Positions 34,820-42,434 of a stretch of DNA of 64,000 nucleotides are shown here, piece after piece. The stretch is taken from positions 62,001 to 126,000 of the forward strand of contig NZ_FZOJ01000010.1 in assembly GCF_900188145.1 (NCBI RefSeq), read 5' to 3'. Position 1 is the first letter of the stretch; each line of letters begins with the position of its first letter. This stretch comes from Anaerovirgula multivorans (lineage in GTDB: Bacteria; Bacillota; Clostridia; Peptostreptococcales; Natronincolaceae). Position numbers and translations under genes: made by a program. The notes beneath the pieces are model-generated. The model was not told the origin of the DNA. It saw nothing but the letters and a program-made list of their open reading frames with translations, and did no database searches.

Positions 34820-34871
34820 AAAACCCAGCGACCGTGACGTATACAGAAATACGTAAGGATGCTGGGTTTTT
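34820..34871 (+). terminator. murC terminator
   Basis: AAAACCCAGC (34820-34829) pairs with GCTGGGTTTT (34861-34870) over a 31-base loop that itself contains TACG/CGTA complementarity, followed by T. It may also serve the converging LCP gene. Confidence 0.75.
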
Positions 34872-34929
34872 GAATCAACGAAGAAGATGGTGACTTTTTA
34901 ACAGTCTGAGCGGAGATTGCTCTCCACTT

Positions 34930-35928
34930 TTAATTATTATTCTCTTGTGATGTATCTTCTTGTGCTATATCCTCTTGAACTCCATAAATCTCTAGTAAAA
35001 GCTGACGGGTCTCCTTTGCATCATTAACAAAATAGGATAACTTATCCTCCATATATTTTGGCTCACCCGGCAAAGTGTGCATCTGAATATTTTGCATGTC
35101 TAGACCAATTGCACTGGTGGCCAATCGCATAATATCTTGTAGTTCTATATCTGTTTTCACATGTCTAAAGCTATTGCTAACGAGACCTGGTAAGTTTCCT
35201 AGGTTCATAGCCTTCTTCATAGCAGACTGCATAAATTCCTGTTGAGCTTGAATTCTGCCTAAGTCTCCATTACGGTCTAAACCACCGCTCCCAGGGGTTG
35301 CTTGACGATACCTTAAGAACTTTACAGCATCATCTCCTTTTAAAACTCTAGGACCTGGTGGAAAGTTGATAACAAGTGGCGGGTCATCATAGTCGTCCCT
35401 ATAATACATTCCTGGATTTGGTATGGTTACGGGTACCCCCCCAATGGTATTTACAATAGAGGCAGCGCCCTTATAAGTAATGGTAATATAATGATGTACT
35501 GGTACATCTAGTAATACATCACTAACAACTGTTTTTACTCCTGCTGCTCCGTGGTCTCCATAAACAGCATTAATCTTCTTTTTCCCAAGTCCATCATAGC
35601 CGACTCTTGGATAATAAGTATCTCTAGGTACAGAAATTATATCTATTTTTTTAGTATCAGGATCAAAGGATACAAACATCATGGTGTCACTTCTCATGCC
35701 CTCAAGCCCCAACATGACAAAGTTTACTCTGTTGCTTTCAGAAAAGGCCCTGATCAGCTCATCCTTTTCCTCTATCTCTTCAAAATCATCATCTTGTACC
35801 CTCTCAGGCGGCACTTCTGCATTAGGATGCTGGTCCTTCATAAAGGTATTAAATCCTATAAATACTCCACCAATTAGCACAACAAAGCTTAAAAAGGCTA
35901 TAGTGAAAATTTTCCAAAAAACTTTCAT
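34930..35928 (-). CDS. LytR-CpsA-Psr family wall-polymer ligase
   Basis: About 332 residues. One N-terminal membrane helix (about 5-27), an acidic spacer, then the LCP domain from about 65: NFVMLGLEG, RSDTMMFVSF (Asp for metal/pyrophosphate), SVPRDTYYPR, and later KFLRYRQ and DLGRIQAQQ with the conserved arginines. LCP enzymes transfer lipid-linked glycopolymers such as teichoic acids to peptidoglycan outside the membrane. Start chosen at the ATG 8 bases after GGGAAG; a GTG just upstream is also in frame. It converges on murC. Confidence 0.92.
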   Translation of the reverse strand: MKVFWKIFTIAFLSFVVLIGGVFIGFNTFMKDQHPNAEVPPERVQDDDFEEIEEKDELIRAFSESNRVNFVMLGLEGMRSDTMMFVSFDPDTKKIDIISVPRDTYYPRVGYDGLGKKKINAVYGDHGAAGVKTVVSDVLLDVPVHHYITITYKGAASIVNTIGGVPVTIPNPGMYYRDDYDDPPLVINFPPGPRVLKGDDAVKFLRYRQATPGSGGLDRNGDLGRIQAQQEFMQSAMKKAMNLGNLPGLVSNSFRHVKTDIELQDIMRLATSAIGLDMQNIQMHTLPGEPKYMEDKLSYFVNDAKETRQLLLEIYGVQEDIAQEDTSQENNN

Positions 35929-36051
35929 CACATTCACTTCCCTACTTGAAGTTCTTTCTTGTAATTACATCTGCATCTGATTATATCAAATTATGACATG
36001 AAAATCTATAGCCCTTTATATTTAGTCATATTTTCCACATGTTTTTTTCTA

Positions 36052-37512
36052 TCACCTTTGGCCTAAGACCTTTACGAAGTTCACATAAGGGTCATCTGTC
36101 CCTTGTAATAGGCTTCCCTCCTGTTTTAACATATAGATATAATCTATCATCTCCTGGGTAATTCTTTCCCCTGGTGCAATGATGGGAATGCCTGGAGGAT
36201 AAGCCATAATTGATTCTCCACTAACTTCACCTGCTGCATCCTCTAGTCCTACAATCTTGGTATTGCTATAATAGGCATCTCTAGGGGTGACAATCATTTC
36301 AGGGTTTTTCAGTACACCGCTTTTAATTTGAATGACTTTAGGTTTCCTATATTTTTCTGCAATATCCTTAAAAGCCGCTACAAGTGCGTTAATCTGGACC
36401 TCAGTATCTCCAAGGCTGAGGATGGCTAAAACATTATAATAATCTGCCAATTCTGTCTGTATGTTATATCCATCCCTTAACAAATCATATACCTCAAAGC
36501 CCGTCAAGCCTATACCTGCAGCAGAAACTCCCAGCTTCGTTTCGTCATAGTCATACACTCCTGGTGTGCCTATCATCTCAGTACCAAAGGCATAGAGGCC
36601 CTGGATTGTATTTATTTGTTTTCTGGCTTCTCTACTTAGTCTCAAAGTTTTTCCCAGCATTTCTTTCCCATGTATCGCCAGCTGTTTCCTTGCCACATCA
36701 ATGCTAGCCATCAATAAATAAGAGGCACTGGTGGTTTGCGTTAAGTTTAGACTCTTCTTTACAGTGGCAGGAGAAATCATACCTTCCCTTAGTAACAGGA
36801 GTGAGCTTTGAGTTAGAGACCCACCAGTCTTGTGGGTACTGACAGCACTCATATCCGCCCCTGCCTCCATAGCGCTTATCGGCAAATCTTTATGAAATCT
36901 CAGATGGGCACCATGGGCTTCATCTGCTAACACCGCCATCCCATGCCGATGGGCTAATGCTACGATTTCTTTAAGGTTTGAGGTGGCTCCATAATAGGTT
37001 GGATTAATTATCATCACTGCCTTTGCATCTGGATGTCTTGCTATCATCTTTTCCAAATCCTCTACTGTGATTCCCATAGCAATGCCTAACCTTTCATTGA
37101 TTTGAGGTTGAACATAAATTGGGATGGCGCCACTTAAAATGATCCCAGATATCGATGATTTATGGGCATTACGGGATAATATAATTTTATCTCCTGGTCT
37201 ACAGGCGCTCATAATCATGGCTTGTATCCCCGAGGTCGTCCCGTTTACTAAGAAAAATCCATGATCTGCATTAAAGGCTTCTGCAGCCAATTCCTCAGCC
37301 TCGCGAATCACACCAATGGGATTGCATATATTATCTAAGCATTTCATTGAATTTACATCTATCTCCATCATCGTATTACCTACATACTCAGTGAATTCTT
37401 TTAATCCTCTACCATGTTTATGCCCCGGTACATCAAAAGGGATTACGTTTCTCCTATGATAGTCCCTTAATCCTGTAAACAACGGAGTTTGATTTTGATT
37501 AAAACCTGTCAT
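36052..37512 (-). CDS. Orn/Lys/Arg decarboxylase family PLP enzyme
   Basis: 486 residues, fold type I PLP enzyme lacking the N-terminal wing domain of E. coli decarboxylases, like Bacillus SpeA/YaaO. Active-site segments: VNGTTSGIQAM near 85, HKSSISG near 115, DEAHGAHLRFH near 210 (Asp to pyridine N, His stacking), and STHKTGGSLTQSS near 240 with the PLP-lysine. Substrate (arginine, lysine or ornithine) cannot be told from sequence. Starts at the ATG 5 bases after GAGGTGG. It stands alone behind a terminator. YaaO lies in the same general region in B. subtilis. Confidence 0.92.
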   Translation of the reverse strand: MTGFNQNQTPLFTGLRDYHRRNVIPFDVPGHKHGRGLKEFTEYVGNTMMEIDVNSMKCLDNICNPIGVIREAEELAAEAFNADHGFFLVNGTTSGIQAMIMSACRPGDKIILSRNAHKSSISGIILSGAIPIYVQPQINERLGIAMGITVEDLEKMIARHPDAKAVMIINPTYYGATSNLKEIVALAHRHGMAVLADEAHGAHLRFHKDLPISAMEAGADMSAVSTHKTGGSLTQSSLLLLREGMISPATVKKSLNLTQTTSASYLLMASIDVARKQLAIHGKEMLGKTLRLSREARKQINTIQGLYAFGTEMIGTPGVYDYDETKLGVSAAGIGLTGFEVYDLLRDGYNIQTELADYYNVLAILSLGDTEVQINALVAAFKDIAEKYRKPKVIQIKSGVLKNPEMIVTPRDAYYSNTKIVGLEDAAGEVSGESIMAYPPGIPIIAPGERITQEMIDYIYMLKQEGSLLQGTDDPYVNFVKVLGQR

Positions 37513-37602
37513 GAAATCCACCTCTCGGACCGACATAATTCAGCAATATTTTTTACTGCCTATATCATTATTTTTTTGCTTATAATAACTTTCCCTTTAA
37601 AG

Positions 37603-37648
37603 AAAAAGACCATACAGAGACTCTTTTGAAGTCTTGCATAGCCTTTTT
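37603..37648 (-). terminator. M20 peptidase terminator
   Basis: On the minus strand AAAAAGGCTATGCAAGACT pairs imperfectly with AGTCTCTGTATGGTCTTTTT; arms of about 18 bases with a few mismatches and flanking T. It lies 5 bases beyond the M20 stop. Confidence 0.72.
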
Positions 37649-37653
37649 ACATT

Positions 37654-38766
37654 TTATCCGAATACTTGAATAATCTGTGCCACCATTTTGGCACTATTTA
37701 CTAAATCTTTGATATGGATATGTTCCTCTAATGTATGGGCCTTTTTCTCTCCTATACCAAGATTTACAGCTTTAATGCCATTCCCATTTAATATATTGGT
37801 ATCACTTCCACCACCAGTAGCAGCTGTATAGCCTTCAATTCCTATTTGTGAGAAAGCTTCCTTAACTTTTGAAACAATTTCATCATTCTCTTCCACATGG
37901 AAGGGTGGATACATTCTTTCTACATCTATTTCTACCCTTCCTCCAAAATCAGCAGCCGCCTTTTTAAAGGCTTCTGCCATGTGAGCACTTTGAACATCTA
38001 GTTTATCTTCTTTAAGACTTCTAGCCTCCGCTTTAATTTCTACCAGGGGTGTTACAATATTAGTAGCTTCGCCACCAGTAATAACACCTATGTTGGCAGT
38101 AGTTTCTTCATCTATTCTTAAAAGCTTCATATTTTCAATAGCTCGTGCAGCAATCATAATAGCACTGATGCCCTCCTCTGGTGCTACACCAGCATGGGCA
38201 GGCTTTCCAAAAATTTTAGCGTTTACTTTATCTTGGCAGGGACCTGTAGTAATAATCTCTCCTGGGGATCCACCGCTGTCTAATATAAACCCATATTTTG
38301 CATTGATTTTACTGTAATCAAGGTATTTAGCTCCGAAGAGTCCTCCCTCTTCCCAAATGCTGAAAGCTACTTCTATATCTCCATGGGGAACTTTATTTTC
38401 CTTAATGACTCTGATACCTTCTAGTACTGCAGCAATTCCTGCTTTATTGTCCCCGCCTAAAATCGTTGTCCCATCACTGTAGATAATCTCCTCTTTAATG
38501 ATGGGCTTTACACCTTCACCAGGTTTCACAGTATCCATATGGCAGCTAAATAAAATGGCAGGACCTTCACCTTTTCCTTTTAACTTAGCAATCAAGTTTC
38601 CAGTTTCTCCTCCCACCTTTTCTCCAGCAGCATCTACCATTACATCTAAACCAAGTTCTTGAAGCTTTTTCGTCAATACCTCTGCGATTTTTCCTTCCTT
38701 ACCAGAATGACTATCGATTTGGACTAGCTCTAAAAATTCCTGTACTAAACGATCTTGATTTACCAT
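37654..38766 (-). CDS. M20-family peptidase (tripeptidase T-like)
   Basis: 370 residues. Zinc ligands appear in order: FSCHMDTVKPG near 72 (His and Asp), ILGGDNKAGIA near 102 (bridging Asp), WEEGGLFGAK near 135 (catalytic and ligand Glu), ILDSGG near 162 and the terminal HTLEEHI (His). A dimerisation lid lies at about 180-290. It is a cytoplasmic metallo-aminopeptidase, often annotated PepT-like, that finishes peptide breakdown; exact specificity is not readable. GGAG precedes the ATG. Single-gene unit with its own terminator. Confidence 0.92.
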   Translation of the reverse strand: MVNQDRLVQEFLELVQIDSHSGKEGKIAEVLTKKLQELGLDVMVDAAGEKVGGETGNLIAKLKGKGEGPAILFSCHMDTVKPGEGVKPIIKEEIIYSDGTTILGGDNKAGIAAVLEGIRVIKENKVPHGDIEVAFSIWEEGGLFGAKYLDYSKINAKYGFILDSGGSPGEIITTGPCQDKVNAKIFGKPAHAGVAPEEGISAIMIAARAIENMKLLRIDEETTANIGVITGGEATNIVTPLVEIKAEARSLKEDKLDVQSAHMAEAFKKAAADFGGRVEIDVERMYPPFHVEENDEIVSKVKEAFSQIGIEGYTAATGGGSDTNILNGNGIKAVNLGIGEKKAHTLEEHIHIKDLVNSAKMVAQIIQVFG

Positions 38767-38905
38767 ATAGTTTACTCCTTTCCATACTGAGGTTTATATG
38801 TAGTATTCGTAAATGTCTTTATAATTATATCATAAAGCTTGGTTGGAAATAAAATAGAAAAGCAGAGAAAAAATATTCTCTGCTTAAAAAGACATAGATT
38901 AAAAT

Positions 38906-39088
38906 TTAGAATGTCATATATTCTTCTGGTCCAATTGGCCAGCCTAGCATAAACCATGCTACGAATAGAACTGTCCATCCTAGCAGGAATAATAGGGAGA
39001 ATGGCACCATTGTAGAAATGATCGTACCAAAGTTTTTTACCTTGCTGTTTTTCAAGGAATGATATACAATTAGTGTTAAATTTTTATG
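38906..39088 (-). pseudogene. Fossil C-terminus of an AbgT-family transporter
   Basis: On the minus strand a 60-codon open stretch ending in TAA reads GTIISTMVPFSLLFLLGW, TVLFVAWFMLGWPIGPEE, matching the last transmembrane helix and the GP-rich end of AbgT p-aminobenzoyl-glutamate-type transporters. A stop closes the frame immediately upstream and no start or ribosome site exists, while the family has about 500 residues. So only the last tenth of a lost gene remains. Confidence 0.75.
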
Positions 39089-39108
39089 TCATCGGAAGAG
39101 AGTTCATT

Positions 39109-39216
39109 ATGGCTAAACATGTTATAGATGAAGCAAAAACCGTTGTAGAGGCGGTATATCATACAAAGTTGGTATGTAAAGCAATTGAGGAATATATTAA
39201 TAAAAAATATGCATAG
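39109..39216 (+). CDS. Possible 35-residue small protein
   Basis: ATG-to-TAG frame beginning MAKHVIDEAKTVVEAVYHTK and ending EEYINKKYA, predicted to be one amphipathic, mildly charged helix. A GGAAGAGAG stretch lies 6 bases upstream and a strong terminator follows 30 bases after the stop. The frame stays open for a dozen codons upstream (including a GTG), so the true start is uncertain. I recognise no family. It could be a genuine small protein or another remnant next to the AbgT fossil. Confidence 0.4.
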   Translation: MAKHVIDEAKTVVEAVYHTKLVCKAIEEYINKKYA

Positions 39217-39247
39217 CTTCATTAAATATTCATGAATAGAATAAAGG

Positions 39248-39284
39248 GGCGGAGAAACAAAGGTTTCTCCGCCATTTTTCTTTT
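39248..39284. terminator. Strong terminator between small ORF and coat-like gene
   Basis: GGCGGAGAAAC and GTTTCTCCGCC form a perfect 11-bp stem with loop AAAG, followed on the plus strand by ATTTTTCTTTT. Because it lies at the 3' ends of converging genes it may act in both directions. Confidence 0.88.
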
Positions 39285-39285
39285 A

Positions 39286-39678
39286 CTAAAAGAACTCATT
39301 TCCAGAAAAACCAAAGAAGGGTCTTCTACGGCGCCTTCGTAACAATTGTCTAATAAGCAGGATGGTGATTAAATCTCTAAAAATCCCTCTTGGTCCAAAC
39401 TGTTCTGCATCAACCTCTTGAGTACATAATCCATAGATCTCATCGGTCATTTCTTGGATCATAGCTGGGTCCACCTGTGGATACATTCTTGGGTGAGTGT
39501 AAACATCATATCGTGTACATACCTCTACTACTCTTGGATAAACCGTTCTATAAACCTCAGGATACATATCCGTCAAGTGGCTTCTGCTGTCATAGTAGTC
39601 CATATAGGTGTCCGGAATACCATAGTATGGATAGTGATGAGGGTTATGGTAAGGGTTGTGATATGGATTCTGATACAT
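39286..39678 (-). CDS. Tyr/Pro/His-rich protein, possibly a spore coat component
   Basis: 130 residues. N-terminus is a low-complexity MYQNPYHNPYHNPHHYPYYG run, the middle has MYPEVYRTVYPRVVEVC and MIQEMTDEIYG, and the C-terminus IFRDLITILLIRQLLRRRRRRP combines a hydrophobic helix with an arginine block. I recall similar short proteins in sporulating clostridia; the tyrosine-rich composition fits coat or inner-coat proteins, but no function is established. GGAGG lies 8 bases before the chosen ATG; an in-frame upstream extension is rejected. Confidence 0.75.
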   Translation of the reverse strand: MYQNPYHNPYHNPHHYPYYGIPDTYMDYYDSRSHLTDMYPEVYRTVYPRVVEVCTRYDVYTHPRMYPQVDPAMIQEMTDEIYGLCTQEVDAEQFGPRGIFRDLITILLIRQLLRRRRRRPFFGFSGNEFF

Positions 39679-39782
39679 GTTCAATTCCTCCTCTCTCTTT
39701 TCAGTACATATTATGCAATTAATGAAAAATCTGCTACTAGCTATCATATAATTTAAAGAGATATAGCATATATTTATAGATA

Positions 39783-39847
39783 ACCAATAAAAGTAAATGA
39801 CTCAAATCTTTGATTTGATGTCAGTCACTCTCACAGAGTAAAATAAA
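39783..39847. repeat. Dispersed repeat family 1, copy 2
   Basis: ACCAATAAAAGTAAATGACT followed by CAAATCTTTGATTTGATGTC and AGTCACTCTCACAGAGTAAA. It lies between the divergent coat-like gene and ytrH and is the most diverged of the four copies. Confidence 0.8.
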
Positions 39848-39932
39848 GTCTTCCTTCCGAAGATTGATAGGCAGACTTTTTTATTATGATGCTGATTATC
39901 TACATTATCTGGTTTAATTGAGGTGAAAATAG

Positions 39933-40262
39933 ATGCTTACTTTTTATCAAAATGTTGTTTATAATTTTTTTATTTCTTTAGGGGTTTTGCTGGGGGGCTG
40001 TTTGTTAGGAGGTGTCGCTGCTGCCGTTGTTGGCCATCCTCCACTAAAAACCATGATAGACTTATGTGAAAGAATTAAAATTTGGGCCATTATCGTAGCC
40101 TTAGGAGGAACTTTTCCCTCCTTTAAGGTTTTAGAAACTGGGATTTTCAATGGTGAAATTAGAGGTTTAGTTAAACAAATGATCTATATTTTAAGTGCCT
40201 TGGCGGGGGCTCATATTGCCTACAGGATTATTTATTACTTGGAGGGTAGTGGGAAGCTATGA
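39933..40262 (+). CDS. ytrH: Sporulation membrane protein YtrH
   Basis: 109 residues with about three membrane helices; family text includes FFISLGVLLGGCLLGGVAAA, KIWAIIVALGGTFPSF and HIAYRIIYY. YtrH is a mother-cell SigE-dependent membrane protein involved in cortex formation and sporulation efficiency in B. subtilis. GAGGTGA lies 6 bases before the ATG. It overlaps ytrI by 4 bases (ATGA), as in other spore formers, so the two are translationally coupled. Confidence 0.9.
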   Translation: MLTFYQNVVYNFFISLGVLLGGCLLGGVAAAVVGHPPLKTMIDLCERIKIWAIIVALGGTFPSFKVLETGIFNGEIRGLVKQMIYILSALAGAHIAYRIIYYLEGSGKL

Positions 40263-40711
40263 AAAAATGGAGTAGATTGATTGCAATCTTCAGCATTGGA
40301 TTCTTGATGGGTTTAGCTGCCATGAACCTCCTTCATATGCATACATTAGATCGCTTATATCGTATTCAAAATCAATTAACAAATCAGTTGTTAGACAGAG
40401 AAATTAAATTGGAACGATTAAACGAAAGTCTACAAAGCGAAAAGACTACTTTTGTTAAGGATCTTTCTATTAATGTGGAATTTGAAGGAAGTCCACTGGT
40501 AAAGGATGAAATAGAAAAGGTTGTTCATTTCTATTTAGCGGATTTAGTTGGTAAAGAACTGTGGCAGGTGGATGGAGAAATGATTTATAAGATACTGGAC
40601 GATCGTATGGTTGATGTTGAGAATCGTCAGGCTCGCCTCCAGGTGAAATATATCGTTATCACCGAAAAAATTTCTATAGGGGTTAGAGCTCAAATTTCAG
40701 AAAAGTTGTAA
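40259..40711 (+). CDS. ytrI: Sporulation protein YtrI
   Basis: 150 residues: one N-terminal membrane helix (about 5-25), a coiled-coil stretch (about 28-65, RLYRIQNQLTNQLLDREIKL) and a C-terminal alpha/beta domain. Low primary conservation, but size, topology and its position directly after ytrH identify it as the YtrI partner, needed with YtrH for efficient sporulation. The start overlaps the ytrH stop. Confidence 0.8.
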   Translation: MKKWSRLIAIFSIGFLMGLAAMNLLHMHTLDRLYRIQNQLTNQLLDREIKLERLNESLQSEKTTFVKDLSINVEFEGSPLVKDEIEKVVHFYLADLVGKELWQVDGEMIYKILDDRMVDVENRQARLQVKYIVITEKISIGVRAQISEKL

Positions 40712-40781
40712 TACTGTACTAAAGTAACTTTTTTATAAATATATTAATAATAGACACTTTAACCAAGTGAGGGGTGAGATT

Positions 40782-41237
40782 ATGCATATTTTTGTTGTTA
40801 AGCGGAGAAACATTTATATTGTTCTAGCACTTGTTATCATTTTGATTGTGGGTCTAGTATTTTGGGTTTTTACTAGAGATAAAGCTGTAAGTAATTACTC
40901 TACTATTAAATATACCTATGGTAATCTTCTACCAGAAGAAGCTAGAGATCTGATTGATAGCAATGCAAATGTAATTGTTTTGGATGTGCGAAATGAAAAG
41001 GAATTTAATAAGGGGCATTTAGAAAATGCCTTTCTTCTTCCTTTAAAAGAGCTAAGTACCCGCAGAGAAGAGTTAAGTCAAGAAAATGTGTACCTTGTTT
41101 ATTGCGATAACGGCAAAGACAGTCAAAGGGCCTCCAAGCTTTTATCTGAGTCTGGCTACCCTAGAGTTTATTCCTTGGTTGGAGGCTATAACAAATGGCC
41201 CTATGAAATTACAAAGCCCGTACTCTATAATGATTAA
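40782..41237 (+). CDS. Membrane-anchored rhodanese-domain protein
   Basis: 151 residues: a signal-anchor helix (about 11-31) followed by a single rhodanese domain (about 50-148) facing the outside. VIVLDVRNEKEFNKGHLENA near 70 is the CH2A-type motif, and the active-site loop LVYCDNGKDSQRAS carries the catalytic Cys near 109. Single-domain rhodaneses move sulfane sulfur or act in redox sensing; the substrate is unknown. ATG follows GAGGGGTGA; an upstream GTG is rejected since it lies in that site. It converges on the CaCA exchanger gene. Confidence 0.9.
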   Translation: MHIFVVKRRNIYIVLALVIILIVGLVFWVFTRDKAVSNYSTIKYTYGNLLPEEARDLIDSNANVIVLDVRNEKEFNKGHLENAFLLPLKELSTRREELSQENVYLVYCDNGKDSQRASKLLSESGYPRVYSLVGGYNKWPYEITKPVLYND

Positions 41238-41265
41238 TCCAAAAGGATATATCTATAGATATAAC

Positions 41266-42270
41266 TTAAGATACAAAAATTAGATAAATAGATAGAAGAT
41301 AAAATCCCAAGATAAAGATAGAATCCCACCCAACAGAAAAAAGGGTCCTCTTAGAACGATAGAACAAGCCTATCACAGCGATGCAGCTTAATACAATACC
41401 TGCCATCGCTGTGATTGTGTGATCTATATTAATAGCAGTAAAAATAGATCCTTTGTAATAAACCATATCAGTTACTAAAATAATTAGCATGTTAAATATG
41501 TTACTACCAAAAACATTTCCTACTGCCATGTCATAAGCCCCAATTCGAATAGCTGCTATAGATGCCACCAATTCTGGTAAAGATGTAGTGGCTGCTATGA
41601 GAAGGGTTCCTACGAAGGTATGTCCCAATCCTGTTTGAACTGCAATAGCATCCCCTGTATGGGATAGGGTCATACCCGCCCATATAATAATAGTACAAGC
41701 TAAGCCGAAGCCAATGATTGCTCTATTAAGGGAAATATTATTTTGATCTACAATTTCTACATCTTCAGGGCTTTCTGTTTGTTCTTTTTTATTTTCATAT
41801 CGTACAATTAATACTGAACCATATATGTAAACAGCAAATATTATCATGCTGCTTGCACTAACCCACCCTATTACAATATCAAAATTTCCTATATGGCTCG
41901 TTAAAATCGCCATTGCCCCAATAGCTGATAATAGCACCCCCAGCATCCCTGACAAAATATGATTCATTTTCACCTTAACCATCAAGGGTCCATGACCATG
42001 TAATATATCAATTAATGCCAAAATCATGATATTAAAGGTATTACTACCGTAAACATTGCCCATAGCAATATCTGGTGCATCGATAAGTGCGGAAGTAACA
42101 CTGGTTACAAATTCTGGTAGAGAGGTAGCTGCTGCTATAAGAATGCCTCCCACAAGACTGTACCCAAGCTTAGTTTTTCTGGCGATTACATCTCCATACT
42201 GTGATAGCTTGGTGCCAGAGATTACTACCAGCACTGCACTGAAAATAAATAACAAGTAAGTATTCAACAA
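41266..42270 (-). CDS. CaCA-family Na+/Ca2+ exchanger-like protein
   Basis: 334 residues with about ten membrane helices in two inverted halves. Each half has the alpha-repeat: AAATSLPEFVTSV with GNVYGSNTFN near 47-85, and AATTSLPELVAS with GNVFGSNIFN near 230-265; the Glu residues in LPE coordinate the cation. It probably exports Ca2+ (or K+) against Na+ or H+ across the cytoplasmic membrane. The start is TTG, with a second TTG directly after it, behind GAGGGG; no ATG is available nearby. Confidence 0.9.
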   Translation of the reverse strand: MLNTYLLFIFSAVLVVISGTKLSQYGDVIARKTKLGYSLVGGILIAAATSLPEFVTSVTSALIDAPDIAMGNVYGSNTFNIMILALIDILHGHGPLMVKVKMNHILSGMLGVLLSAIGAMAILTSHIGNFDIVIGWVSASSMIIFAVYIYGSVLIVRYENKKEQTESPEDVEIVDQNNISLNRAIIGFGLACTIIIWAGMTLSHTGDAIAVQTGLGHTFVGTLLIAATTSLPELVASIAAIRIGAYDMAVGNVFGSNIFNMLIILVTDMVYYKGSIFTAINIDHTITAMAGIVLSCIAVIGLFYRSKRTLFSVGWDSIFILGFYLLSIYLIFVS

Positions 42271-42399
42271 TCTTTACCCCTCTTTCTTTCACTCTTTTCT
42301 TTAGCTTTTTCCAAATTGATAGTTATATACTCTGATGTTTTCTGGGGCGATAGAATTGTCACCCCTATCTTTATTCTTAATTTATCAAGACATGTATCC

Positions 42400-42434
42400 A
42401 AGAAGATAGCGGAGCTGTACCCCGCTATCTTCTT
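42400..42434. terminator. 13-bp hairpin at the end of the repeat-rich gene
   Basis: AAGAAGATAGCGG and CCGCTATCTTCTT are perfect arms separated by nine bases. The right arm overlaps the stop codon of the gene at 42433. Neither strand has a good T-run, so it may be an attenuating or protective hairpin rather than a classic terminator. Confidence 0.6.

Noticed and set aside
38772..38978. Minus-strand 68-codon open frame next to the M20 gene
   Set aside because: A different frame of the same stretch encodes the recognisable AbgT tail; this frame has no ribosome site and an implausible composition.
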